Positions 17,536 through 25,521 of a stretch of DNA of 64,000 nt are shown one piece after another. Both the position numbers and the translations under genes were made by a program. A model generated the notes under the pieces. That model was given only the letters and a program-made list of their open reading frames with translations. It was not told the origin of the DNA and made no database searches. The first letter of the stretch is position 1; each line of letters begins with the position of its first letter. Origin of the DNA: Bacteroides sp. (GTDB lineage Bacteria; Bacteroidota; Bacteroidia; Bacteroidales; Muribaculaceae); contig JAAVEA010000020.1 in NCBI GenBank assembly GCA_014801535.1, positions 1 through 64,000 on the forward strand, read 5' to 3'.

Positions 17536-18120
17536 TCAGTGACGAAGAATACCTTTAAGCACAAGATTGGCCACCAATTCCGACATTCTATCTTTCCCTA
17601 TCCCGTATTCGGCGAGACTGTTGCGGATATAGGGAACATCAAGACCGTGTATGGCATTCATAATGACGATCGCAGATTCCTTCACATTGTCTATTTCAAA
17701 CACTTTTGAATCCACACCGTCGTGAAGGATATCCATAAGAAGGGCTATCTCTTTCTTTGAGATCAATGCCCTTGCCCTGTCTACTTTTCTGACATCAAGA
17801 AAAAAACCGGCTCTCAACGACCCGTTTCTTGAAACAATCTCCTTCATCGTTTCGAGACGGCATGCTATATACTCGTATAATTTCTCTTCCGGACGCGCCG
17901 GTTTTGCAACAATCATACGAAGTTTATGGAGCAGCTGATCGGTCTCGGTCTCTATCACCGCGTTGAAGATATCACGTTTGCTTTTAAAATAGGTATAGAT
18001 GGTGCGCCTCCCTTTGTCGGAAGCTGAGGCTATATCGTTCATAGTGGTGTTTTCCACACCCTTGCGAGCAAAAAGCTGTCGTGCTACCTCGATAAATCTG
18101 TCTCTTGTTTTCTTTACCAT
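17536..18120 (-). CDS. TetR/AcrR family transcriptional regulator
   Basis: About 194 residues. An N-terminal TetR helix-turn-helix is clear (ATTMNDIAS-type helix followed by KGRRTIYTYFKSKRDIF at about residues 25-50), and the C-terminal helical ligand domain is variable as usual. The frame is open to a GTG at 18141, but the ATG at 18120 (MVKKTRDRFIEVARQLFARKG) fits the family. It is 63 bp upstream of the FabH-like gene on the same strand, so acyl-chain synthesis is the natural regulon. The ligand is unknown. Confidence 0.85.
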   Translation of the reverse strand: MVKKTRDRFIEVARQLFARKGVENTTMNDIASASDKGRRTIYTYFKSKRDIFNAVIETETDQLLHKLRMIVAKPARPEEKLYEYIACRLETMKEIVSRNGSLRAGFFLDVRKVDRARALISKKEIALLMDILHDGVDSKVFEIDNVKESAIVIMNAIHGLDVPYIRNSLAEYGIGKDRMSELVANLVLKGILRH

Positions 18121-18157
18121 TTCTACCGTTCTTTTGCACACTCAAAGAGTTTATGCG

Positions 18158-18165
18158 CAAAATTA
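18158..18165 (-). promoter_or_regulatory. -7 promoter box of the tetR-fabH-fabG run
   Basis: The minus strand reads TAATTTTG, exactly TAnnTTTG. It lies 37 bp upstream of the preferred ATG. The predicted transcript start falls close to the alternative GTG at 18141, which also argues for the ATG. Confidence 0.55.
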
Positions 18166-18228
18166 GTAAATATTCTTGAATTAATCCCTATAATCTCCTA
18201 TTTATTAATCAATTTTTTATGATTTTCG

Positions 18229-19476
18229 CTATGGCCTTACTTGTCCGTCACCGCAAAGAAGATAACGGTAGGTTGTCATTTCCTTTAATCCCATCGGGCC
18301 GCGTGGACCGAGTTTTTGGGTTGATATACCGATTTCGGCTCCCAATCCGAACTGTGCGCCATCTGTGAAACTTGTCGGCAAGTTTACATATACACATGCT
18401 GCATCGACCCTGCGCTGAAATTCTTCAGAATTTACCTTATCGGAGGTTATTATACTTTCGCTGTGACCTGAACCGTGAGCGGCTATATGGGCAGTGGCTT
18501 CGTCAAAAGATTTCACCGTCCGTACACCCATCTTGTAATCCATCCATTCCTTATCCCAATCCTTATCCTCCGCTCTCTTAAGCAACCTTGATGGATAATT
18601 GGACTCCAGGATGGCAAATGCCTTTTCATCCGCGTGAAGTTCTACGTTTTTATCCGCCAATGGAGCTAAAAGACCTGGAAGATCTGCCAACCGGCCATCA
18701 TGAATCAGAAGAGTGTCAAGAGCATTGCACACGCTCACCCTCCTTGTCTTGGCATTGTCGATTATATTTTTACCCATTTCAAGATCGCCCGTTTTATCAA
18801 AATAGATGTGTACGACACCGGCTCCTGTTTCTATAACAGGCACCTTCGCATTATCGCGGACAAAATCTATAAGCTTTCGGCCACCTCTCGGAATGCAGAC
18901 ATCAACATAGCCAACGGCTCCCAGAAGAGCAGCAGTTGCCTCATGAGTGGATGGAAGCAGCATCGCTATATCCTCACTTAAACCTTCATCATGCAAAGCG
19001 CGGTGTATCAGCTCCATTCCGGCTTTATTTGATTCTTCCGCATCACGACCTCCTTTGAGCACACATGCATTCCCGCTCTTCAGGCATAGGGAGAAGACAT
19101 CATACGTAACATTAGGCCTCGCTTCATAGATCACACCTATTACACCGAAGGGCACACGCACTCTTCTAAGAAGAATACCGTTGGGAAGGGTGCGTCTTTC
19201 TATCTCCTCACCTAAGGGGGAAGGAAGTGAAGCCACATGACGCAGGTCGCCTGCAATCCCCTTTATTCTTTCCGGTGTAAGCTTCAAACGATCATAGAGG
19301 GGGTTAGATTGTTCCATCTTTGCCAGATCCCTCTCATTTGCCGCAAGCAAGGCCTCCTCATTCTCTTCAAGAAGACCGGCAAGCCGAAGAATAACACGAT
19401 CTCTTATCGTGTCACCAACCAAAGGCAAATCCCTCGCTGCATTCTTTACTTTCGCAAACAGGTCTGTGTATTCCAT
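18229..19476 (-). CDS. proA: Glutamate-5-semialdehyde dehydrogenase (gamma-glutamyl phosphate reductase)
   Basis: A 415-residue aldehyde-dehydrogenase-fold enzyme that reduces gamma-glutamyl phosphate with NADPH, the second step of proline synthesis. The catalytic cysteine is in RRVSVCNALDT, and the family signatures VLKGGRDAEESN and CIPRGGRKLIDFV are intact, as is the C-terminal LGPRGPMGLKEMTTYRY. The length is standard. It is the last gene of proC-proB-proA, 7 bp after proB. Confidence 0.96.
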   Translation of the reverse strand: MEYTDLFAKVKNAARDLPLVGDTIRDRVILRLAGLLEENEEALLAANERDLAKMEQSNPLYDRLKLTPERIKGIAGDLRHVASLPSPLGEEIERRTLPNGILLRRVRVPFGVIGVIYEARPNVTYDVFSLCLKSGNACVLKGGRDAEESNKAGMELIHRALHDEGLSEDIAMLLPSTHEATAALLGAVGYVDVCIPRGGRKLIDFVRDNAKVPVIETGAGVVHIYFDKTGDLEMGKNIIDNAKTRRVSVCNALDTLLIHDGRLADLPGLLAPLADKNVELHADEKAFAILESNYPSRLLKRAEDKDWDKEWMDYKMGVRTVKSFDEATAHIAAHGSGHSESIITSDKVNSEEFQRRVDAACVYVNLPTSFTDGAQFGLGAEIGISTQKLGPRGPMGLKEMTTYRYLLCGDGQVRP

Positions 19477-19483
19477 AAAAATA

Positions 19484-20554
19484 TCATTCTATATATAGAT
19501 AATCATAATGTACCACGGGCTTCTCTCCCCTCTGTCCACGGGAAGCTACGGCGATTTCGGAGCTTACAGAAGCTCGGCCGACCCCTATCAGAGTTCCATC
19601 GATTCCGTGAATATTTACAATGTCTCCTTCTTCCCAATCTCCTTCCACATCAACCACACCGACAGGCAGAAGCGAAACGGCACTGTCACCTCTAAGCACT
19701 TTCTCCGCATTCTCATTCACAACTATCTTTCCTTTTGCAAAAGATGAGGAATGAGCTATCCAACGTTTCACGGTGCTTAACCCTTCACGGCGTGGTTCAA
19801 AAACCGTATGAGGCACATTGTCCGGATTTTCTATCACATCGACAAGCACGTTTCTCCGCTCTCCTCTCGCTATGATCACCTTTATCCCTTCTTCACTTAC
19901 TTTTCCGGCTATACCACATTTCGTTCCCATTCCCCCTCGGCCGAAGCCGCTTTTGGATGCAACCACATTGCCGCTGACATCTTCACCGGGCATAACTCGT
20001 TCTATTAGTCTGGAATCAGGATCCGACGGGTTACCCGTATATATTCCATCCACATTTGATAGAATTACAAGCATGTCAGCATCCATCATGGTGGCTATCA
20101 TTCCGGAAAGCTCATCGTTATCCGTAAACATAAGCTCAGTAAGACTCGCGGTGTCGTTTTCATTAACAATTGGCACCACACCGTTCTCAATCATTGTCAG
20201 CATACATGCCCGTTGATTAAGATATGATGATCGTGAACCAAAATTCTCTTTCTGTGTGAGCACCTGCCCTGCCACTATATCATATTGGGCGAACAGATCA
20301 TTATAAATATTAATCAACCGAATCTGTCCTACAGAGGAAAATAGTTGACGAGCTGCAACGCTGTCAAGCTGACGCAACGGTTTTACGGCACCACGGCCAC
20401 ATGCCACAGCTCCACTCGACACAAGAATAATCTCATGCCCTCGACTGCGCAGATGAGCCACCTGATCCACGATTGCAGACATGTTGGTGACATTCGGTTT
20501 CCCGTCACCCCGAGTCAGGACATTACTTCCTATCTTTACAACAATTCTTGCCAT
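19484..20554 (-). CDS. proB: Glutamate 5-kinase
   Basis: About 356 residues. It phosphorylates glutamate with ATP, the first and normally proline-inhibited step of proline synthesis. It has the amino-acid kinase domain (KIGSNVLTR at the start, SSGAVACGRGA, VNENDTASL, DGIYTGNPSDPDS) and a C-terminal PUA domain of about 80 residues. The open frame reaches back to a TTG overlapping the proC stop, but the ATG at 20554 gives MARIVVKIGSNV, the usual start. The gene follows proC by 8 bp. Confidence 0.96.
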   Translation of the reverse strand: MARIVVKIGSNVLTRGDGKPNVTNMSAIVDQVAHLRSRGHEIILVSSGAVACGRGAVKPLRQLDSVAARQLFSSVGQIRLINIYNDLFAQYDIVAGQVLTQKENFGSRSSYLNQRACMLTMIENGVVPIVNENDTASLTELMFTDNDELSGMIATMMDADMLVILSNVDGIYTGNPSDPDSRLIERVMPGEDVSGNVVASKSGFGRGGMGTKCGIAGKVSEEGIKVIIARGERRNVLVDVIENPDNVPHTVFEPRREGLSTVKRWIAHSSSFAKGKIVVNENAEKVLRGDSAVSLLPVGVVDVEGDWEEGDIVNIHGIDGTLIGVGRASVSSEIAVASRGQRGEKPVVHYDYLYIE

Positions 20555-20562
20555 AATCTTTA

Positions 20563-21330
20563 TCAATCAGGAATCAGACCTTTAATAACCGATCGGGTAA
20601 AACCGGCATTTTCCATCGCATTCAAACCTTTAATGGTAAGACCTCCCGGAGTTGTCACTTTATCAATCTCTGCCTCGGCATGCTCGCCGCCGGATAATAG
20701 CATTGCTGCCCCTTTTACGGTCTGCGCTACAATCTCCTGAGCCTCAGACGCACGGAAGCCGAGTTGCACACCACCTTCTGTTGCTGCTCTTACGTATCTG
20801 AGAGCGTATGCAATGCCACATGAGGCTAACGAGGTGGCGGCAGGCAACAGACGCTCTTCAATCACCTTCACCTCTCCTAAACGTCGGTAAATCTCTATAT
20901 CGGGATTCTTCTCATTACCTGTAACCGGCACAATAAAAGTCATAGACTGACGGCATTTCACCGCAGTGTTAGGCATAGAGAGCGAGATTGTGGGGCAATA
21001 GCCGTTATAATCAAACATGTCGCGAAGATCGGTTCCACTCACTCCGGCTGCCACTACCGACACCGCCTGATAATTATAGTGAAGCGTATCTTTAATCTCT
21101 TTTACCACATTTGGAAGAATCCATGGTTTAACAGCAATGAATACAATATCCGCACTTTGACAGGCTTCCTTATTGTCGGTAGTTACCGACACCCCCTTTT
21201 CTGCGAAAGATTTCAGTTTCTCTTCATGAGGATTCGACATAGTTATGTCAGAAGGATTAAAGCCTGATTCAACCAACCCGAAGGCAATGGCACCTCCCAT
21301 TGACCCGGCACCTATAATTGCTATTTTCAT
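20563..21330 (-). CDS. proC: Pyrroline-5-carboxylate reductase
   Basis: A 255-residue enzyme for the last step of proline synthesis, reducing P5C with NAD(P)H. The Rossmann motif IIGAGSMGGAIAFGL is at residues 4-18, and the C-terminal dimerisation half contains VTTPGGLTIKGL, the conserved P5CR signature. The length is normal. It leads the proline operon; a -7 box (21352-21359) sits 22 bp upstream, between the gene and the repeat-rich tract that begins at about 21390. Confidence 0.95.
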   Translation of the reverse strand: MKIAIIGAGSMGGAIAFGLVESGFNPSDITMSNPHEEKLKSFAEKGVSVTTDNKEACQSADIVFIAVKPWILPNVVKEIKDTLHYNYQAVSVVAAGVSGTDLRDMFDYNGYCPTISLSMPNTAVKCRQSMTFIVPVTGNEKNPDIEIYRRLGEVKVIEERLLPAATSLASCGIAYALRYVRAATEGGVQLGFRASEAQEIVAQTVKGAAMLLSGGEHAEAEIDKVTTPGGLTIKGLNAMENAGFTRSVIKGLIPD

Positions 21331-21351
21331 CTTCTTTACCTTTTTTCAATG

Positions 21352-21359
21352 CAAATTTA
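21352..21359 (-). promoter_or_regulatory. -7 promoter box of proC-proB-proA
   Basis: The minus strand reads TAAATTTG, exactly TAnnTTTG, 22 bp before the proC ATG. The corresponding -33 region falls at about 21379-21382, next to the repeat tract, and shows no perfect TTTG. Confidence 0.55.
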
Positions 21360-21392
21360 GTAAAAATAATTAGTATTGAGAATTATTGAAGC

Positions 21393-21466
21393 CATCGGAG
21401 AGAATTAGAGCTATCGCACAGAATTAGAGCAATCGGAATTATCTAAACCATCGGAATGATTAGAAT
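21393..21466. repeat. ATCGGAAT-type units in inverted orientation to the adjacent array
   Basis: The plus strand carries four spaced units that begin ATCGG or ATCGC: two near-identical 19-mers (ATCGGAGAGAATTAGAGCT and ATCGCACAGAATTAGAGCA), then ATCGGAATTATCTAAACC and ATCGGAATGATTAGAAT. These are reverse complements of the ATTCCGAT-type units that follow from 21467, so the tract can fold back on the array; for instance ATCGGAATGATTA pairs with TGATCATTCCGAT (21553-21565) at 12 of 13 positions. Confidence 0.7.
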
Positions 21467-21583
21467 TACTCTGATTATTCCAATCCCTCTAATTACTCTG
21501 ATTATTCCAATCCCTCCGATTATTCCGATCATTCCAATCCCTCCGATTATTCTGATCATTCCGATCCCTCTGATTATTCCTAT
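21467..21583. repeat. Phased 9-bp tandem array with a 27-bp higher-order period
   Basis: Thirteen consecutive 9-mers run without a gap. On the plus strand each resembles TATTCCGAT, CATTCCGAT or CCCTCCGAT, and every third unit begins CCCT, giving a 27-bp super-repeat present 4.3 times (TACTCTGAT TATTCCAAT, then CCCTCTAAT, and so on). The array covers the last 31 codons of the four-helix-bundle gene and continues 22 bp past its stop codon at 21489-21491. There are no spacers, so it is not a CRISPR. Confidence 0.9.
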
Positions 21584-22115
21584 ATTTTAGGCGAGCTCTG
21601 GTCATTGATTCTCGAATCCCTCCTTCTTCAAGAAATCTTTTTTCCTGCGAGGCTATAAGTCTATCAAGAAGATATTGGGTCTGTTTTATCAAAGTGATAG
21701 CAAGGTTGCAAAACTCCTCAGCCGGAAGTTTTAAGCACAATGTCCGATAATTTTCTTTAAAATCTGATGTCTTAATAAAAGTTCTCAATCTGAAAATGCG
21801 AGGATGATCCTTTCCCCACAACGACATATTATGAAAAAGGAGATAATCCATATAATCCTCTTCAAGCTCTCCCAATGAAGCCCGCGCAACATTTGTCAGC
21901 TTTATTTCCGTCTCCTTTGAAGTACTTGCAGCCTGACTGCCCTCCACAATATTCTGCTTGCAGCTTCGGGCTGCCTGCTGCATCTGGTCAACTGTTCGGG
22001 AGCCACGAGATAGAAATCTTTCCACAAATATTTCTGTAATCACAGAAATCTTCAATGCCAATTGATAAACCAATAAATTTCGCACATCCCCATTATGATT
22101 CACTATTTCTCCCAT
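21489..22115 (-). CDS. Four-helix-bundle (S23/IVP-like) protein with suffix domain and repeat-encoded tail
   Basis: A 208-residue protein. Residues about 10-135 resemble the four-helix-bundle family of 23S rRNA intervening-sequence proteins (TIGR02436; the fold is also shared by Avd of diversity-generating retroelements): LVYQLALKIS, QMQQAARSCKQNIVEGS and SLGELEEDYMDYL are characteristic. The suffix FLEEGGIRESMTRARLKYR follows at about 158-177. The last 31 residues are low-complexity triplets such as NNQ, RDR, NDQ, NNR and RDW, encoded by the 9-bp array. Molecular function is not established for this family; nucleic-acid binding is often suggested. There is no rRNA gene, reverse transcriptase or other partner here. 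The gene lies between proC and an initiator tRNA. Confidence 0.8.
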   Translation of the reverse strand: MGEIVNHNGDVRNLLVYQLALKISVITEIFVERFLSRGSRTVDQMQQAARSCKQNIVEGSQAASTSKETEIKLTNVARASLGELEEDYMDYLLFHNMSLWGKDHPRIFRLRTFIKTSDFKENYRTLCLKLPAEEFCNLAITLIKQTQYLLDRLIASQEKRFLEEGGIRESMTRARLKYRNNQRDRNDQNNRRDWNDRNNRRDWNNQSN

Positions 22116-22254
22116 AACAATTAGATTTTCAATAAATAGATTTTCTACATTTCTTTCTTATATAATTTCTATCTCTCCTTGTAAAATTAATCAAATAATC
22201 TCTATTTCAAATAATAAAGCAGATAATATTTCAAAATTTTCATGATATGACAGA

Positions 22255-22335
22255 CTTTCCGATGATTACAATAATTCAAATAGTTCAAATAATTCCAATA
22301 ATTCCGATAATTCCGATAATTCAAATGATTCCGAT
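22255..22335. repeat. Second 9-bp tandem array, upstream of the four-helix-bundle gene
   Basis: Nine gap-free 9-mers, read on the plus strand as CTTTCCGAT, GATTACAAT, AATTCAAAT, AGTTCAAAT, AATTCCAAT, AATTCCGAT (twice), AATTCAAAT and GATTCCGAT. The consensus AATTCCGAT is the same motif, in the same orientation, as the array at the other end of the gene, but here there is no 27-bp super-period. It begins 140 bp upstream of the gene start and ends 125 bp before the tRNA promoter. Confidence 0.9.
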
Positions 22336-22460
22336 AAAACATACTTACATAAAAGGATAGCTTTTTAATAATATTTCCGCCTATTCGAGAAAGTTCCTCT
22401 AAAAAAATTGAAAGAAATTCAAAAAAAATCATTTAAATCCACATTTTTTCTTCAAAATAT

Positions 22461-22491
22461 TTTGTAGTTTAAAAATAAAGTCGTAACTTTG
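22461..22491 (+). promoter_or_regulatory. Promoter of tRNA-fMet
   Basis: A -33 TTTG (22461-22464) and a -7 TAACTTTG (22484-22491) are spaced by 19 bp, matching the Bacteroidota primary sigma factor consensus. The predicted start lies a few bases before the tRNA 5' end at 22506. Confidence 0.85.
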
Positions 22492-22505
22492 CATCGTTAA
22501 AACAT

Positions 22506-22577
<72 letters not shown>

Positions 22578-22583
22578 CTAAGT

Positions 22584-22612
22584 AAGACGCTTTATTCAAA
22601 GCGTCTTTTTTT
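22584..22612 (+). terminator. Terminator of tRNA-fMet
   Basis: A perfect 10-bp stem (AAGACGCTTT / AAAGCGTCTT) with a 4-base loop followed by seven T. It ends 14 bp before the ATG of the downstream pseudouridine synthase. Confidence 0.85.
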
Positions 22613-22625
22613 ATATCCGAACTTT

Positions 22626-23282
22626 ATGGAAATTGTTTACGAGGATAATCATATTATCATTGTCAATAAGAAGGCCGGCGAAATCGTGCAGGGCGACAAA
22701 ACCGGTGACACTCCCCTATCGGAATTGGTAAAGGAGTATATCAAGGAAAAGTATCACAAACCGGGAAATGTGTTCTGCGGTGTGGTGCATCGTATCGATC
22801 GCCCCGTGGAGGGACTTGTTATCTTCGCCCGCACATCCAAAGCTCTCGAACGTCTTAATCGAATGCTGCGCGATGGAGAGATTCACAAAACATATCATGC
22901 TTTGGTAGAAGGGAGAATGACACAACAAGAAGCAAGCCTTGAAAACTATCTTGTCTCAGACGGAAGGATAAACAAAACTTTCGTCGCCAAAGCCTCGACC
23001 CCAGGAGCGAAGCTCTCGAAATTGAATTACAGGACACTGGCTGTCGGCGACCGTTATTCACTTCTCGAAGTCAATCTCCTGACAGGACGCAAACACCAGA
23101 TTCGCGCCCAACTTTCAGCCATCGGCCATCCCATAAAAGGAGATCTTAAATATGGTTCCAAGCGCAGCAATCCCAATGGTGGAATCTCGCTTCAAGCACA
23201 CAAAATCGAATTCATCCACCCCGTGTCTAAGGAACAGATCTCAATAGAACTCCCGGAAATAGAAAATCCTATCACTAAATAA
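22626..23282 (+). CDS. RluA-family RNA pseudouridine synthase
   Basis: A 218-residue enzyme that isomerises uridine to pseudouridine in rRNA or tRNA. The family active-site motif HRIDRPVEGL (catalytic aspartate in HRID) is near residues 57-66, TGRKHQIRAQL follows in the C-terminal half, and the short N-terminus (VYEDNHIIIVNKKAG) lacks an S4 domain. This matches the small RluA/TruC-like class; the target base cannot be assigned. No separate promoter is obvious after the tRNA terminator, so some expression may come from readthrough. It converges on transketolase. Confidence 0.9.
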   Translation: MEIVYEDNHIIIVNKKAGEIVQGDKTGDTPLSELVKEYIKEKYHKPGNVFCGVVHRIDRPVEGLVIFARTSKALERLNRMLRDGEIHKTYHALVEGRMTQQEASLENYLVSDGRINKTFVAKASTPGAKLSKLNYRTLAVGDRYSLLEVNLLTGRKHQIRAQLSAIGHPIKGDLKYGSKRSNPNGGISLQAHKIEFIHPVSKEQISIELPEIENPITK

Positions 23283-23320
23283 TAAATATCCCGAAAGTTA
23301 ATACTTTCGGGATATTTATT
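23281..23320. terminator. Bidirectional terminator between the pseudouridine synthase and transketolase
   Basis: A perfect 18-bp stem (23281-23298 with 23303-23320; core ATATCCCGAAAGT) and a 4-base loop lie between two convergent genes. AT-rich flanks supply short T-runs on both strands, so it can stop transcription from either side. Confidence 0.85.
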
Positions 23321-23339
23321 ATTTAGTGATATTTTCAGA

Positions 23340-25364
23340 TTATTTCCCAAGGAAATCCTTTATCTTTCCAAGAACAGTCGGCACATTATAGCCGAATTTT
23401 TCTTCAAGCACCTTCGCAGGAGCAGAAGCCCCGAAACGCTCCAGACCCATCACCTCATATTCACCCTTCATAAGAGGGAACATAGTTGTGGGAATACCGG
23501 ATGTGAGAGCGAAAATTTTCACTCCGTCAGGGAGCAGCGCATCGCGATATTCTTTGTCCTGTTCTTTGAAGAGACCGATAGAGGGAACCGATAGCACACG
23601 AGCCTTAACTCCCTCCTTGGCAAGTTCCTCAGCGGCATGACAAAGCAATACAACATCGCTGCCGTTACCGACAAGAACTATATCTGGATTTTCGACATCA
23701 TATACGGCATAACCTCCACGAAGCGCTTTCTTCGCCTCTTCTCTACGATTATCCCCGGGAAGATCTTCCAGATTCTGACGTGAGAATATAAGTACAGTGG
23801 GGGTGTCAAGATTTTCCATCGCCAACTGATAAGCGGCAATTGTCTCAGCTGCGTCAGCTGGACGAAGCACAAGAACAGATGGTTTGCCATCGAAATTCTT
23901 TATCTGTTCGAGAAGACGCATCTGAGCTTCTTGCTCAATAGGCTCATGAGTAGGGCCATCTTCCCCTACACGGAATGAGTCGTGAGAATAGATATATTTT
24001 ACAGGGAGCTTCATCAAGGCGGCCATACGAATAGCCGGTTTCATATAGTCACTGAACACGAAGAATGTGGCACAGGCACCAAATACGCCTCCGTGAAGCG
24101 CTATACCGTTTATAAGACAGGCCATTGTCAGCTCAGCCACACCGGCCTGAATGAAACCACCCGAGAAATCATCCTTTACAATAACCCCCGTTTTTTTCAG
24201 CCAGCCTTCAGATTTATCGGAATTGCAAAGGTCGGCACTTGAAACTATCATATTGCCGATATGATCTGCAAGATAGTTGAGCACGTTGTGTGAAGCGGCA
24301 CGGCTGGCCATTCCGGGTTTGATCTCAATTGCATCCCAGTCGATGGCCGGGAGTTTGAGATCTATATAATTTTGAAGTGTCTGAGCTTTTTCAGGATTCT
24401 GCTCAGCCCATTCCTTATATTCTGCACGTCGCTTTGCAACAATCTTTTTTAATTCCTCGCGACGTTCGGCATAAAGTTTCTTTACATCATCACGGATGAT
24501 CCACGCATTTTCAGGATCACCTCCAAGATTCCTTACAGTGGCCTCGATGTCGGCCCCGGCGTTTGATAACGGCTGACCGTGTGTGGAAACAGCCCCTTCC
24601 ATGGACTTTCCATCCTTATCTATCACTCCGCGAGCCATGATTGTACGCCCTATTATCAGGGTCGGGCGTTCTGTCTCCTCCACTGCAGTCATCAACGCAC
24701 CCGCCACTGCTACAGGATCACATCCATCAACTTCGAGCACGTTCCATCCCCATGCACGATATTTCGCAGCAGTATCCTCCCCCGTAACTTCCTCGACACG
24801 AGTAGAGAGCTGAACTTCATTGGCATCATAGAACATTATTAGGTTATTGAGGCCAAGCAGTCCGGCTATACGCCCTGCACCCTGAGAAATCTCCTCCTGA
24901 ATGCCTCCATCCGAAATAAATGCATAGGTCTTATGAGCGATAACTTCTCCAAAACGTGCCACAAGATAACGCTCTGCAATAGCAGCCCCGACAGCCATCA
25001 CATGGCCCTGACCGAGTGGTCCGGAAGTATTTTCTATTCCATGGGCAAAATCAACCTCCGGATGACCCGGAGTGATGCTCCCCCACTGACGGAAAGCCTT
25101 AAGATCATCAATTGTATACCTGCCACACAAAGCAAGAACGCTATATAGCATCGGCGACATGTGACCCGGATCAAGGAAAAATCGGTCACGCGCAAACCAA
25201 TTCGGATCTTCAGGATCATATACGAGGAATCCGGAATATAGCACATTGATAAAATCAGCCGCGCCCATTGCGCCACCGGGATGACCGGACTTAGCCTTCT
25301 CGACCATCTCCGCAATAAGTACGCGGATATTGTCGGCGGCTTCATTCATTACTTTTACGTCCAT
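23340..25364 (-). CDS. tkt: Transketolase
   Basis: A 674-residue TPP-dependent enzyme of the non-oxidative pentose phosphate pathway that moves two-carbon units between sugar phosphates. The order is TPP/pyrimidine domains then the C-terminal domain: GHPGGAMGAADF at the N-terminus, FISDGGIQEE with LGLNNLIMFYD for TPP and metal binding (the usual GDG reads SDG), then THDSF-type YSHDSFRVGEDGPTHEPIE, which contributes substrate-binding residues. The length is standard. Its promoter box is at 25395-25402. Confidence 0.95.
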   Translation of the reverse strand: MDVKVMNEAADNIRVLIAEMVEKAKSGHPGGAMGAADFINVLYSGFLVYDPEDPNWFARDRFFLDPGHMSPMLYSVLALCGRYTIDDLKAFRQWGSITPGHPEVDFAHGIENTSGPLGQGHVMAVGAAIAERYLVARFGEVIAHKTYAFISDGGIQEEISQGAGRIAGLLGLNNLIMFYDANEVQLSTRVEEVTGEDTAAKYRAWGWNVLEVDGCDPVAVAGALMTAVEETERPTLIIGRTIMARGVIDKDGKSMEGAVSTHGQPLSNAGADIEATVRNLGGDPENAWIIRDDVKKLYAERREELKKIVAKRRAEYKEWAEQNPEKAQTLQNYIDLKLPAIDWDAIEIKPGMASRAASHNVLNYLADHIGNMIVSSADLCNSDKSEGWLKKTGVIVKDDFSGGFIQAGVAELTMACLINGIALHGGVFGACATFFVFSDYMKPAIRMAALMKLPVKYIYSHDSFRVGEDGPTHEPIEQEAQMRLLEQIKNFDGKPSVLVLRPADAAETIAAYQLAMENLDTPTVLIFSRQNLEDLPGDNRREEAKKALRGGYAVYDVENPDIVLVGNGSDVVLLCHAAEELAKEGVKARVLSVPSIGLFKEQDKEYRDALLPDGVKIFALTSGIPTTMFPLMKGEYEVMGLERFGASAPAKVLEEKFGYNVPTVLGKIKDFLGK

Positions 25365-25394
25365 TAGGTTTAGGGTTTGTATTTTTTACTTTGA

Positions 25395-25402
25395 CAAAGT
25401 TA
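25395..25402 (-). promoter_or_regulatory. -7 promoter box of tkt
   Basis: The minus strand reads TAACTTTG, exactly TAnnTTTG, 31 bp upstream of the transketolase ATG. The -33 position shows only a partial match. Confidence 0.6.
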
Positions 25403-25460
25403 ATAAGTTATATTGAATTATTAAAACCTCAGGCTTAATTTTATCCAAAATCACAAAATA

Positions 25461-25497
25461 AATCGCGGATGGCACTTAAACAGAGCCGTCCGCGATT
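25461..25497 (-). terminator. Terminator of the FucP-type transporter gene
   Basis: A 13-bp stem with one wobble (AATCGCGGATGGC / GCCGTCCGCGATT) and an 11-base loop, 25 bp after the transporter stop codon. On the minus strand it is followed by TATTTTGTG. Confidence 0.7.
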
Positions 25498-25521
25498 CTT
25501 TATATCTGTACTATTTACTGA

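Larger units (their letters stand above)
22116..22505. other. Repeat-containing intergenic region upstream of tRNA-fMet
   Basis: About 390 bp without a credible gene. It holds an AT-rich leader of the four-helix-bundle gene (a TAATTTTA near 22180 on the minus strand could be its -7 box), the second 9-bp array (22255-22335), and the promoter of tRNA-fMet (22461-22491). A 76-codon open frame across the array is rich in NYRNYLNY triplets and is a by-product of the repeats. Confidence 0.6.

Noticed and set aside
21467..22335. Possible CRISPR array
   Set aside because: The units are 9 bp, contiguous and degenerate, with no spacers and no cas genes nearby.
22202..22432. 76-codon minus-strand ORF with NYRNYLNY repeats
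   Set aside because: It is created by the 9-bp array, which is open in this frame because its period is a multiple of three. It has no start context and no similarity that I recognise.
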